Below, one piece after another: positions 35,028 through 47,554 of a stretch of 64,000 nt of DNA. The DNA lies in contig NC_084794.1 of NCBI RefSeq assembly GCF_963169125.1, forward strand, positions 91,557,018 to 91,621,017, in the 5' to 3' direction. The notes under the pieces were generated by a model. That model was not told where the DNA came from. It did no database searches and saw only the letters and a program-made list of their open reading frames with translations. The position numbers were made by a program, and so were the translations under genes. Numbering within the stretch: position 1 is the stretch's first letter; each line of letters begins with the position of its first letter. The DNA is from Humulus lupulus. Lineage: Eukaryota > Streptophyta > Magnoliopsida > Rosales > Cannabaceae.

Positions 35028-37256
35028 TGTAACGTCCTACTTCCTTAGAGTCGTTATTATGTGAGTTAAAAATGTGACATTATCTCGCTAATCAATGTTT
35101 TAGGTTAAAAGTGTGACTAAAATGAAATAAAACTCGTTTAATGACATTAGTTATAAAAATTTGGACATTCATTGAAATCGTAAAAAGTTATACAATTGGG
35201 ATCCCAAAATATTATTTAGAAAACATATTACAACTCAAAAATATAATTACAGTCGACCTAAGCGACAAAGCAGTTCATTACAACATTCTTCCCAAAATAA
35301 CCCTGGTCGTGGCAGCCAGGTAGGCTGAATATGTACCCGTCGCTCCATGCTCTCCGTACTCATAGTTGGTCGACCTTTCCCTTGCCCTTACTTGCACCAT
35401 AGAACACCCGTGAGCCAAAGCCCAGCAAGAAAACTCAACATATAACATATAACATAACATTCCACAGTATATAGCAAAACAGCCAACGGGCTAACACACA
35501 TAGCGGCCTACGTTGTCCCAGGCGCTTTACCAGGCCCTGGGTTCGCGGTTTTCACCTAGCGGGTGGATTCAGCACCCTAGGAAGGTCTCGCCCTAGTGGC
35601 CTGCACTCAGCGCGTGCTTAATGTTGATCTCGGCCCTTGTCGTACCCTGCTTCATGTTGTTCTCGGCCTTCGCAGTTCTTGGCCTTCATCATTTCTGGCC
35701 ATTCGTCGTTCACTCATAACATACCTAACACAACATAATAATCACATATATCAACACATATATTGAGCATAAACAATAGGGTCATGCCCTACTCTGCGGG
35801 TACAGAATTTTTCTTACCCGTGTCCCAAGCTGATAAGCCAATGTGATCCCGAGCATAGTCCCCCAATCTGAGCCTCGTTGATAACCTAGTCATAACGCAT
35901 TTATAATAACAATCCATCAAGTATTAAACCAATAAATAACTTCGTAATATTAATCTAGCCTCCGGGACCTTGGATTCTACTAAACAGGGTAGTAGAATTC
36001 TTCCCGAGCCTTAACATTCGAGTTCCCAAGCTTAAAACCCCAATTTCCCATTTTTCCTCCTTTTGAGCTGCGGCATGCCCTCTAGGGCCGCAGCCCACTA
36101 CTATTTAGAGGGAAAATCCCTCTCTGCTGGCGGACACGGGTCGCGACGTGCTATACCTTGCGTCGCAGTGCCTAGGCAGATTTCTGAGGCCCTCAGACCT
36201 CTACGTTCAAGCGGGCAACAACGCCTGATGAACAGGACCGCGACTCAAGCCTCTAAACCCAGAATTTCCCATGCATTTCACGAGCCAACCTCCCTGAAAC
36301 TTACCAATTCTGAGCCTTAATCCTAGAATTCAGCCTAGGATTCATATCCAAACAACATAACTGATACAAACATCCAAAAAAACTCAATAAAACATCATCA
36401 CAACCTAAGCTTAACACCTAAATTCAATCAAACTAGAACCTAGGCCATCATACCAAAAGTTACAGCAAACTACTTAAAGAATTCATTATGGAATCCTTAC
36501 CTCTGTTATAAATCCAGCTTGAGCTAATTCCCAAAGTCTTCAAACTGGTTTTTCCTCAACAGATCCTAGCTTTAAACCCTAAAAAATTCTTCAACTTCTA
36601 AGTACCAAAGAGAGATAGAGGGAGCCGTGAGAGAGAGAAAGTAAAATAGCTTTGAGGTCTCTGTTTTTCTTCCAAGTAGTTCTAGAGTTTCAGCTGCCCA
36701 ATGCTTAAGTCTATCCCTTTGCCAAAAGTACAAAATACCCTTAAGCCTATCTTAATCCTCAAGTGCCACCAAGGGCAATCCTATCAATTTCCATATCCCG
36801 CTAAATCCTCGAGTGTTCCTATAAATCCCCATTTTAATCCCGACATGCCCAAATAATTGCTAAATTACTACCTGTTACCAGGTAATTCCCAAACATATAC
36901 TGTATTCCCAAAATACCCCTAGGCTCCTCCCGAGCTGGGTATTCAACCTTGTTGTGACTATTTAGCTAAACTGCTCCCTAAGACCATCTCAGATTGTGCA
37001 TCACAAATATATCACCACACCCTCGTGGTATCAATCACAATACACACATATATCACATTTATGCCCTCAACGGGATAAAATTACAAATATGCCCCTAATA
37101 ACCAAACAGGGCCCACATGCATATTTAATTCACATAAACATGCATTTCTAATCATATAATCATTAAATTCACATATTAGCATAATTAAATCAATTATTGC
37201 CCTCCTGACACACTAATCAAGGCCCTAAGTCTTATTAGCAAATTTGAAACGCTACA
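35028..37256 (-). mobile_element. 3' LTR of the Tekay chromovirus
   Basis: This 2229-bp LTR runs from TGTAACGTCC to CGCTACA in plus orientation. It carries a GC-rich island (about 36065-36250) and a splice-donor-like AGAG|GTAAGG on the minus strand near 36500. Its sister sequence is 59589-61142. The left flank is AAAGT; no matching right flank was found. Confidence 0.8.
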
Positions 37257-37275
37257 ACTATCCCCTCCTTATAGA
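37257..37275 (-). other. Polypurine tract of the Tekay element
   Basis: The minus strand reads AAGGAGGGGATAGT directly before the LTR start. Confidence 0.6.
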
Positions 37276-38600
37276 AATTTCGTCCTCGAAATTTATCTGA
37301 ATAACTCGGGATACCGATCCCGCATATCAGTCTCAAGCTCCCAAGTCACCTCTTCCACTCTGTTGTTCCTCCACAGCACCTTCACTAAGGCGATGGTCTT
37401 GCTCTACAAGACTTTATCTTTTCGGTCTAGAATCTGAACTGGTTTCTCTTCATATGACAAATCTTGATCCAGCTCCAAGTTCTCATAACTCAGCACGTAC
37501 GTAGAATCCGACACATACTTCCGGAGCATGGATACGTGAAACACATTGTGAACCTCTGATAGAGCTGGAGGCATCGCCAATCTGTAGGCTACCTCTCCAC
37601 CCCATTCCATAATCTCAAAGGGGCCAACAAACCTAGGACTCAACTTGCCCCTTACTCCAAACCATTTCACCCCTCTCAAGGGAGAAACTCTAAGAAACAC
37701 ATGGTCCCCGACCTGAAACTCTACGCTCTTGTGTCTCAAGTTCAAGTAACTCTTCTGTTGACTCTGGGAGGCGAGCATTCGAGCTCTAATCTTCTCAATC
37801 GCCTTATTGGTCCTCTGAACAATCTCAAGACCTAAATACCTCCTCTCATCTGTCTCATCCCAATGGATGGGTGATATGCACTTCCTCCCATATAACATCC
37901 CATATAGAGCCACTCCGATAGTCACCTGATAACTGTTATTGTACGAAAACTCAATCAAAGGGAGATACTTACTCCAAGATCCCCCAAAATTGAGCACGCA
38001 GGCTCACAACATATCCTCTAGTATCTAATTTGTCCTCTCAGATTGTCCATTTGTCTGAGGATGATAGGCGGTACTAAACCGCAACTGTGTACCCATAGCC
38101 TTCTGCAGGCTCTCCCAAAACTTGGAGGTGAAGGTGGGGTCCCTGTCGGATATTATCGACCTCGGAGCCCCATGTAGTCGTACAATTTCATTTACATACT
38201 GCTCCACTGTATAAGTTGTCCTAACAGGCAAAAAGTTGGTTGATTTGGTGTACCTATCCACAATCACCCACACTGAATCATGCTATCCCACAGTCTTCTG
38301 TAATCCAACCACGAAGCCCATGGTGATATCTTCCTATTTCCACTCTGGAATCCCTAGAGGCTGCAACAACCCCGCTGGCCTTTGATGTTCAACCTTTACC
38401 TGCTAACAAGTTAAACACTTGGTTACATAATCCACCATATCCCTCTTCATTCCCAGCCACCAATATAAAGTTCTCAAATCTTGGTACATCTTTGTCGTAC
38501 CTGGATGTAAGGAATAGGGAGTGGTACGAGACTCATCTAAAATTTCTCATCGAGTACTAGAATCCATCAGAACACACAATTCGACCTTTGTACCTCAGTT
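37276..38600 (-). pseudogene. Tekay integrase with C-terminal chromodomain
   Basis: Integrase and chromodomain, the latter thought to guide insertion to chromatin marks. The C-terminal block includes KLSPRFVGPFEIMEWG and VHNVFHVSMLRKYV, diagnostic for the Tekay/Del chromoviruses. The chromodomain follows (KPVQILDRKDKVL ... VKVLWRN ... EEVTWE, 37280-37430). The core shows [27 protein letters not shown] and [13 protein letters not shown]. The first core motif reads TMGFVVG, where the family has an Asp, and the zinc-finger segment reads CLTC followed by a stop. Stops include three that look like CAA or TGG changed by single transitions. Confidence 0.8.
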
Positions 38601-39127
38601 AACCCATCTCCGAAATAGAAAAGTCCTTAGTCGCTCCGGCTAAGACACTCTCTGTGTGTTCTCTCAATTGGGGATCCTCCCCCTGTGCTCCCTTGGTCCT
38701 CTCAAGGAGCGTGGACTGAAGAGTAATGTTGGCTAGCTGGCCAACTACCAAGTCAATACCTACTCTAGTCATTTCTTTGGCTAACTTATTTGATATATGT
38801 CTTGAACTGAATAACTGTCCTGGGCCCTTCCGACACAACGCGTCGGCCACCACATTGGCCTTCCCAGGATGGTATAGAATATCACAGTTGTAATCATTTA
38901 CCAATTCCAACCAACACCTCTGGCGCATATTCAGATCCTTCTAAGTAAATAAGTACTTCAAACTTTTATGGTCGGTGTATATTTCGCACTTCTCACCATA
39001 CAAATAATGCAAATACCACCACCGCCAATTCCAGATCATGTGTGGGATACCTCTGCTCATACTCCTTCAACTGTCTCGACATGTAAGTAATTACCTTTAT
39101 AGCTTGCATCAACACACACCCCAAACC
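38601..39127 (-). pseudogene. Tekay RNase H, C-terminal part and linker
   Basis: The motifs [18 protein letters not shown] and [10 protein letters not shown] mark the end of RNase H. The upstream part (38940-39127) is shifted and broken by stops. The domain is interrupted at 39128 by a solo LTR and continues at 40996. Confidence 0.7.
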
Positions 39128-40995
39128 TGTTGGGGTTTTATGCCCTAATTAAAACCCAAATTATTTGTAATCTCATTTACTATCAATAAAATAATATAAA
39201 TCATTTTTTGACTTGGTCAGTCACTTTGCTCACATGTTTTATTTTCATGATTATTTGTTTAATATAAACTTCTATTAAATCCCAATCATATAGCTTATCG
39301 TATATATAGTGACGTAATCACAGTAGAATATAAATATGATTATATGTTCAAAAAAAGTTAATCCTAAGATTAGTCAGTGCACAGGATTTACACTGACTTG
39401 CCAATCTATGATATGATCTACTTACACATTGTAGTGTTATGTTCTTTCCAGAACATTAGCAAAGTAGATAAGATCGGATGTATTTGTTACATCGGACTGG
39501 ATCGATAATGATAGTTGATAAGATAAGTAAACATATTGTTATTATCTATTCTAGTCATATCATATAGTTGACCATAGGTCAATTCAATCTCAATTCCGAA
39601 TGGTTAGTATTCTAACTGATTGTATTATTTGAGTTCTTTGACTTGTTCGTTATCAGCTTACCCTACGGACTAGCCCATACTTACATCTTGGGAACTCAGT
39701 AGTATAATTGAGTGGGAGTGTAAATCATAGATATGAACATCTATAGCTTCTGATGAAGAAGTGAAACGATGGCTTCCTTTTAGGTTGGTTCAATGTGTTA
39801 AATGATAGAGATCTCATTTCAGTAATTAAATTAGTTTACTGAAATATCATTTACAAAGAACTAAGTGTTTTATGAATAAAATACAATGAGGGGTAAAACG
39901 ATATTTTAATCCCATCTCATTGTAGACCATCTATAGAGGATTGAGTGACAATTATGGTTGTAACAATGGATAATTAATAGCATATCTATATTTGTTATAG
40001 AGCGTTCTATGAATTCAAGAGTGCAATTCCGAGTTTATAGTGGAGTCACGAGGAATTAATAAGTTAGTAAATTTATTTGTTAGATTTATGATAACTTATT
40101 GGAGCTTGATTTCATAGGCCCATGGTCCCTATAGTACCTTGGATAAAATCATCTAGATAGTCTCAATTAATTGATTTAATTATCAATTAGAATTATCAAA
40201 GTTGACCAGGTCAATTTTGGATAGTTTCACAGAGTTATGTAATTTTGAGAATAAAAGAGAAATTAGGGCATATTTATTAATTAAGATATATTGGTATCTA
40301 AATTAATAAATAAGTTTAAATCAAGGTTCAAATTATAAATAATTAATTTGATAAATGATTTAAATAACTATTTAATTAATTAAATCAATAGAAAATAATA
40401 CAGGTCTTGATTTAAGTCTGATGGGCTTATAATCAAATGAGAAATTTCACGGGCCTAAAGCTCATGATAATTTTGACCTAGGGCTTCAAATTGGCTATTA
40501 TTTTATTGATTTTTAATTAAATTAAATGGCCTAATTGAGTCTAAAAAAGGAGTCCTTAGAGAGAGTTGAAAACAGAAGTCTAAACATAAGTTCAGAAGTC
40601 ACAAGTCAGATTTTCTGATAATTTTTAGATTCTCTCTAAACACAAGTCATTTTCTAAGCCTCTTTGTTATTCTCTCTTCTTCTCTCTGTATCTATCTCAT
40701 GTGTTGCGAATTTCCCACTCTAGTCTAGGTGATTCTAAGGACACTTTGGAAGACTATGAAGATTAATAGAAGATCGGTTCAGTTTCTTGATAATACTCTG
40801 CGACAGAAAGGATACAAGAGTTAGAGAAACTAAAGGAATGACTCATTCATTCCGCTGCGAATACTGTAAGTATTCTTATCGTTGGTTCTCTTTGAATTCA
40901 TTTTTAGAAACATTTTCTAGGTTATCTCATATTAATTTGTTTAATATTAGATCTACATGAAAATAAATAAAGATCATGTATAAGTTTTTCCAACA
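39128..40995 (+). mobile_element. Solo LTR (probably copia) inside Tekay RNase H
   Basis: The 1868-bp sequence starts TGTTGGGGTTTTA and ends TTTTCCAACA, with no internal coding domain. It is flanked by the exact 5-bp duplication AAACC at 39123-39127 and 40996-41000. The same family starts at 49354. The copia assignment is inferred from the TGTTGGGG/CCAACA ends. Confidence 0.85.
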
Positions 40996-41890
40996 AAACC
41001 TTGCCTGGAAGCATCACAGTAGACTACAAACTTCTCATTGTCTGACAACAAACTCAATACCGGAGTGGTGATCAGTCGCTGCTTCAACTCCTTGAAACTA
41101 TTTTCACACATGTTTGTCCACACATACTTAGTTTTCTTACACGTCAGTTCGGTCAATGGTGTGGCTATTCTGGAGAATCCCTCAACGAACCGCCGATAGT
41201 ACCCTGCCAATCCCTAAAGCTCATAACCTCTGGTACACTGCTCGGCTTGGGCTAATTTCTCACTGCCTCAATCTTACTTGGGTCCACCAGAATCCCCTCC
41301 TTACTGACAATATGACCCAGAAATGTTACTTGGGGTAGCCAAAACTCACACTTGTTGAACTTAGCATACAACCTATGCTCTCTCAATCGTTGTAATACCA
41401 GGTGAAGATGTTGTTCGTGCTCTATCTCTGACTGAGAGTACACCAGTATGTCATCGATGAATACGATCACAAACTTTTTTAAATAATCCCTGAAGACCCT
41501 ACTCATCAAGTCCATAAAAGCTACTGGAGCATTAGTTAATCCAAAGGACATGACCAGGAATTCATAGTGTCCATATCTCGTACGGAATGCAGTCTTTGGT
41601 ATGTCCTCCTTTTTAATCCTTAACTGGTGGTAGCCTGACCAAAGGTCAATCTTGGTGAACACTCTCTTCCCCTGTAGTTGTTCAAACTAGTTGTCGATCC
41701 TGGGCAGTGGGTACTTATTCTTGATGGTCAACTTGTTCAAGTCTTTGTAGTCAATACACATCCTAAAGGATCCATCCTTCTTCCTGACAAACAACACTGG
41801 AGCACCCCATGGCGAAAAACTCGGTCTGATAAATCCCAAATCCAGTAACTCCTGCAACTGAATCTTTAGTTCCTTCAACTTTGCTGGATC
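40996..41890 (-). pseudogene. Tekay reverse transcriptase and start of RNase H
   Basis: RT motifs in order: [45 protein letters not shown], the catalytic FIDDILVYS and [15 protein letters not shown]. Start of RNase H: GYYRRFVEGFSRIA, FVVYCDASRQGF. A stop at about 41687 (RIDN*) and a frameshift near 41210-41250 break the frame. The upstream end at 41890 is the hAT insertion point; the polyprotein resumes at 47555. Confidence 0.85.
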
Positions 41891-41891
41891 T

Positions 41892-42085
41892 AGGGGTGCA
41901 CACAGGTCAGATTTTCGGGTTTCGGGTGCATCGATTTCGGGTTTTGCGGGTTTCGGGTGGGGAAAAATGGTACCGAATTCGATTCAAAAGTTTTGGGTTT
42001 GTTCGGGTTTCGGGTTTGTTCAGGTGGGGTTTCGGGTTGGATTTCAGGTTGGTATGGGCCTATTGGATTTCGGGTTGGCTGGGCC
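41892..42085. repeat. Left subterminal repeat cluster of the hAT element
   Basis: About ten copies of a word close to TTTCGGGTT occur within 190 bp of the terminus. Inverted counterparts lie at 47370-47535. Confidence 0.6.
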
Positions 42086-42777
42086 GAAAAGCCCAATTTT
42101 GCAAATATACCATGTTTTTTCAAAAATACCATTTTTTACACTTTTTTTATTTTTAAAGTTTGTTTTTACAAATTGATTTTTAATTGAATTTTTTTTACAA
42201 ATTGATTCTTGATAAAAATTTTGAAAAAAATATAATGTCAATCAAATCAAAAGTCCAAAGTCCAAAAACACTTAAAATACAAACAAAGTCCAAATTATAA
42301 ATTACAAACATAAAAAATGTCAAAAGTCCCAAAATACAACCATAAACAAACATAAAGTCCATAAACTAAAGTACATAACTAGTTAACTACAAAACCATAA
42401 TAAAGTCCATAAGTCTACAACCATAAACATAAAGTCCATGAAAATTCAAAATACAAAAAAAGTCCATGTCCTTTCCTTCCTTCCTTTCAAAATTCAAATA
42501 AAAAAATTTATTAAAGAAAAGAAATCAAGGATAATAAATAACAACATACTAAGTAAAGGCATGCACGAATAAATTCTTTCAATTCGTAGATTATTGTGCG
42601 ATTGATGAGGCTGAAAACTAAAAATTGATAGAGGATGAAGCTGGCCCAGAACTTGTAGGATCATTGGTCATCTCTACAAATATTATTAATATAAAAGATA
42701 AATATTATATTATAAAACATTCACACACTTAAAATAAATATTTATAAGTTATTAGTTGCAAGTTAGACCATGAAAAT

Positions 42778-45013
42778 CTAAATAAAATTTAATAAACTAC
42801 CTGACTCAAGATACTCTGATGTTTGAAGCGCTTCTTCTTCATCCATATAGTCTCGAACAATGACGGGTTGATGTGATCTGCTCCACCAGTTATTGAGACA
42901 AATTAATGCTTCGACCATCCTTGGGCTTAGTGAGCTTCTAAAAGGATCTAAAAGTCGACCTCCTATAGAAAATACCGCCTCAGAAGCAACGGTGGTAACC
43001 AGTATAGCTAACACATCACGAGCCATGAGTGATAAGATCTTGTACTTTCACACACTACTAGCCTACCATCCCAAAATATTAAAATTCTCACTTGGTCGCT
43101 CAGGTTCCTCTTCCAAATATTTATCGACCTCATTTTTTGTCATTCCATCATTCTTCTCCAATCTCTGTGCCACAAACTCATCATGCAAATTACGTGACTT
43201 CTTGGCACTAGGTCGACCACTAACAATCATGACGAATGTGGATGAAGCACTAACAATAGACTGAGACTGTAGCTGAGTCATAGATGTCGATGGATGAAGA
43301 CTTGATGTTGTCTCATTATATTGATCAAACATTGCCTGTATTGTCTTCTCTACCCTTTTCACCATCTCTTTGCACGTCATCTCATCATAAGTAGCACTAA
43401 AGCAATGACTAAGATAGTCAAGCTTGTATCTTGGGTCAAGGACCAAGGAAATTAGAAGTGCCTCATTGCAATTATCAAGCTTTCCCCAATACTTGTCATA
43501 CTTTAGTTTCATGCTCATTGCCATTGTCCTCAATAACTGATTCTCATCATCGTCAACTACTAAGTCATACAGCTCATGTTGCATATTGCAGATCTCAATG
43601 AAGTACTTATTAGCAGTAACATAAGTAGACCCATTAAACTTTAATGTTATTTCGTAAAAAGTCTCCAAAAACCTAAAAAACACTATAGCATTATCCCAAT
43701 CAACAACAGTGGGGGGCCCTTCCTTTGGTTTTCCATCTTTGTCAATCTCATCAAAATATTTCTTATAAATAGCATCTCTTTGCATCCTATCAAATGCCTT
43801 CTGAAATTTTATTGCACAATTGAGCATTAGATATGTGGAGTTCCACCTTGTTGGGACATGTAAACACATAAGCCCTTTACATTCAATCATTTCCAGCATG
43901 ACACGCTCCTTAAAAAAATTTAGCCTAGAAGGAGAAGACCTAACGAACCTCACAACATTTTTAATTGCTGCAATTGACCCATTTTTTTCCTTCAACCCTT
44001 CAGTGACAATTAGGTTCACTATATGAGCGCAACACCTCATATGTAAAAACTTTCCATCCAAAATTAGTCCCTTCTCTTTCTCCTTGAATTGTTGCCTCAA
44101 GTATCTAATGGCAACATCATTAGAAGAAGCATTGTCTACTGTAATGGTAAACAACTTAGAGATGCCTCAATCTAAAGGACATAACTTGATCTCATTGCCA
44201 ATGGTTCCCCCTTTATGATTTACCACTTGGCAAAAATTGATAATTCTTTTCTGATACTCCCAAGAATTATCAATCCAATGAGCAGTGATGACCATGTAAT
44301 TCAAAATTTGAATGGAAGTCCAAGTATCGGTAGTAATCGATATCCTCTCACGGCTCAAAATATTTTTCAATGTCACCTTCTCCTCCTTATATAACTTCAA
44401 TACATCTCTAGCAACAGTCATTCGAGAAGGGATCTCAAACCTAGGTTGGAGTGTTTTAACAAATCTTTTGAACCCTTCACCCTCGACATGTCTAAATGGT
44501 AACTCATCCAACACAATATATTGTGTGAGCTACCCTACAAGCTTCTTTGTTATAAGCTACCGCTACTAAGCTTGTTTCCCCATCTTTCCCTCCCTTTACA
44601 TGCTAAAAGCTTAAAGTCTTTTGTTTTTGCTCATCAATCTTAAACGGACTTAGCTCGCATAATTTCTTAAAATGGTTCCACAAATGACTAGTCCCATGTT
44701 TTCTAGTGTCACATAAGAAGTCAGACCCACAATAATTACATATACACTTGGGGGGAGGAGACTCTTCGTTAGGATCTGTCGAGGGTAGAGAAGGATATTC
44801 CTTAGTAAAATGATCCCAAACAGATGACCCTTTTCCCTTTGTTTTCCCAGTACTACTAGCACTAGGGATGGGAGGTCTAACCCTCTTTCTAGCCCTAGTT
44901 TTTCTACCCTTTTCATTAGGAGTAGGAGGACTGGGGTTTTTAGTCTGAGTGAGAGATGGTTGATCTTGATCATCTATCGGAGGAAGAGTTTCATCTACCT
45001 CATCAATATCCAT
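42778..45013 (-). pseudogene. hAT transposase with BED zinc finger and hATC dimerisation domain
   Basis: Cut-and-paste transposase. The start at 45013 reads MDIDEVDETLPP. The BED finger (SSVWDHFTKEY ... CICNYCG ... TSHLWNHFKKLC) lies at about 44640-44830. The central domain has RISITTDTWTS, FTITVDNASSNDVAI, CCAHIVNLIV and VPTRWNSTYLML. The C-terminal hATC block is LAILVTTVASEAVFSIGGR and LDPFRSSLSP. Frameshifts and stops near 44515-44600, 44160 and 43030-43060 break it into four pieces. In layout it resembles plant RICESLEEPER/DAYSLEEPER-type proteins. Confidence 0.85.
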
Positions 45014-45597
45014 TACCTAATACAACATATTTAAGAAAAAACTAATCAATAGAGTAGCACACAAGCCTATAATTCGCTACAACAGAGTAGCACACAAGTC
45101 TATAATCCACTACAACAGAGCAGCACACACAAACCTAATATCCACTACAATAGGGAGCACACATTCAGACAAGCCTATATATTTATTGAGTTATAACAAA
45201 GATAATAGATTTACCTCAAGTTTCACATTCAAAGTAGAAACACTGGCTTTAAAATGGTGTGATATTGAGTTATTAATATATATACATATATATATATATA
45301 ACAGAGCAGCTCAATGGATGATGTGATGTTGAGTAGTGTTTTCAAGTGAGAATGATTGAGATTAGAATTTGTACATGTGGGGGTCGGTTATACTTTCTCT
45401 ATTTTCTCAATTATATAAATATATATATAGACCTAGGACACACAACAAAATATTATGTACTATGAGTGATTAGTAACTATCTTCCCATGAACTTTCCTTA
45501 GTTTTTCTAATAATTATTTTAAAATATTGAAAATTTGGTATGTTTGTACTTAGTAACTAGTGCAATATACAAAATACAATTACAAGTATGTGGTATC

Positions 45598-46765
45598 TGT
45601 TATATTATTTTATAATATAATGTAAAATTATATTATATTATAATATAATGTTTTAGATTAAATAAATGTGACAAAGTGTGTCACATATTGTAACATATAA
45701 TAGAGAGTTACAATATTTAGATATATGAGATATATCCAAATAATGTAACATATTTGGTGTTACAAATTTGTAACTTCCAAATATTACCCTTTATTGTGTA
45801 AATTGTTGTTACACAATATTGAGATGAATTTCATAAAACCATATGTGATATGGCTGTTAGAGGTATGATTTTAACCCCAATAATGTGTTTTGGGAGTTAC
45901 AAAATCATTTGGGAGGGTTTGGAACCGTTTGGAAAAATAACACATTTTTTGTGCTGAATTTGGTCAGTAGCTGCAGCCACCAACATTTAGTGGCCGCGGC
46001 CTGTGGGTCAGAGACTAGTGGCCGCGGCCACTAATGTCTCTGGCTGCAGCCACAGGCCAAAACTGACCAAATTTTCAATTTTTTCAATCTTTGTTGAACG
46101 GCTCAAAAAACCCAAATAACTCCCAAATCTCTTTTTTAATTCCATATTAATCCAATTAAACATTGGTAACAACCATGGGGGTTGGTGGAATTTGAAATTC
46201 AATGGGTGTCTCTAAACTCTATAAATAGGAGCCTATAGCTCACTTGTAAGACACAACATTTCTATCCATTAGAGCACTTGGCTAGAAACACCTTGAGGCT
46301 TGATAATTCTAGAAAGCTTTTCCAATATCTGAGAGAGATCCTTTAGTGCTTGAGTTAGGGGGAAATAAGCTTTTGGACAAAGGTTTTAAACCTTGTTCAA
46401 GTTGGTGATCCCCAACCCTCTTCACTTCGGTTGTGTAAGTGAGAGTTTCTTGCATTTCTGTTCTTCTTTCTATTGTATTGTTTTCTTCTTATTCTCTTGT
46501 TCCTTTACTTGTATTTCTTATTCAAGAGTTGTAATCTTTTCTTTACTTTTGTTTCAAATACTTTACTTTATTTGTAACCTTTTGCTTAGAGTTGTATTTT
46601 ACTATTCTCTTCTTCTTCATCATCTTCTTCATTTCCTTTTTATTTGTATTTTCAGTTATAGAGTTGTAACACTTTATTCAATCAATCATTGTCTATTGTA
46701 ATATTTTGCATAGAGTTGTAATATTATTATCTATTTCCATTGAGGCAAAACATTTTTTCCTAACA
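45598..46765 (+). mobile_element. Solo LTR inside the hAT element
   Basis: The 1168-bp sequence starts TGTTATATTATTTT and ends TTCCTAACA, flanked by the exact duplication GTATC at 45593-45597 and 46766-46770. A TATAAATAG box lies near 46220. It is the same family as the split LTR at 6401/20882. A GC-rich island with GTGGCCGCGGCC words is at 45969-46063. Confidence 0.88.
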
Positions 46766-46995
46766 GTATCATCAATTGGTTAATATAATATAGCTATGAG
46801 TTGAGCATAATTTAGAAAGAAAATAAGGGTCAACTATTTTAAATTTGAGCACTAATAGTAATAATTTACAAATATATACATTTATTTGTATATTCTGTTT
46901 TTATCTATTATATATATACTATAGTAATAATTTATATATTATACAGTATATAATATATTAATAAAAAAAAGTGAAAAGGAAAACAAAACACTAAC

Positions 46996-47340
46996 CGGAG
47001 GAGAGAGGAGACTGAGCCAAGAAGGGTCGGGGTCGGTCGGGGACTCGGTGGCTTGGCTTGTGATAGCTGTCAGCAAGGTTGGCAGAGCTCACTGGTTCGC
47101 TGATGGGCGGAGCGCCTTGGTCGTGTGTGTGGTTTGGACTGACGCCGACGAAGAGCCAGGTGACAGGCGGAGCTGCGGAGTGGAGGACTGGGCTTGGCCA
47201 GCGGAGGGTTGTGTGCGTGGTGGCTGGTGGGCTTCAGCTACAGAAGTTCAGCGCGGAGGGCTGGGCAGTTGAGAGAGTGAAAGGGTCGGGGGGTTAGAGT
47301 TAGAGATTCTTCTTTCTTAGGGTTATTTTCTTTGAAAACA
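46996..47340 (-). promoter_or_regulatory. Probable leader exon of the hAT transposase gene
   Basis: The minus strand is C-rich and free of a supported ORF, and ends in TCCTCCG|GTTAGTG, a plausible splice donor. It lies between the right terminus and the transposase, where a non-coding first exon would be. The solo LTR would then sit in the leader intron. Confidence 0.4.
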
Positions 47341-47554
47341 AAAAAAATATTTAAAAAAAATTCAGTTTTTAAATTGGGTTCGAGTTTCAGGTCTGAACCC
47401 AAACCCGTGAAAATCAAAATGCAAGACCCGAACCGACTCTTGTCGGGTTCGGATCGGATTTAACCCGAATCCAATGGATTTTTCCAAAAAATGAGTTTTT
47501 GGGTTGTGGGTAGGGTGGGTTTTGTGGGTTTTTTGGGTCAAATGTTCACCCCTA

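Larger units (their letters stand above)
41891..47554 (-). mobile_element. hAT superfamily DNA transposon, 5.7 kb
   Basis: The element has terminal inverted repeats TAGGGGTG and CACCCCTA. An 8-bp target duplication flanks it with one mismatch: GCTGGATC at 41883-41890 and GCTGAATC at 47555-47562. It contains a broken hAT transposase on the minus strand. Both ends carry clusters of TTCGGGTT/AACCCGAA words, typical of subterminal transposase-binding repeats. It interrupts the Tekay pol gene and has itself received a solo LTR. Confidence 0.88.

Noticed and set aside
47048..47297. Two overlapping GC-rich plus-strand ORFs (61-74 codons)
   Set aside because: They lie in the C-rich leader of the hAT transposase gene on the other strand, have no recognisable domain and overlap each other in different frames.
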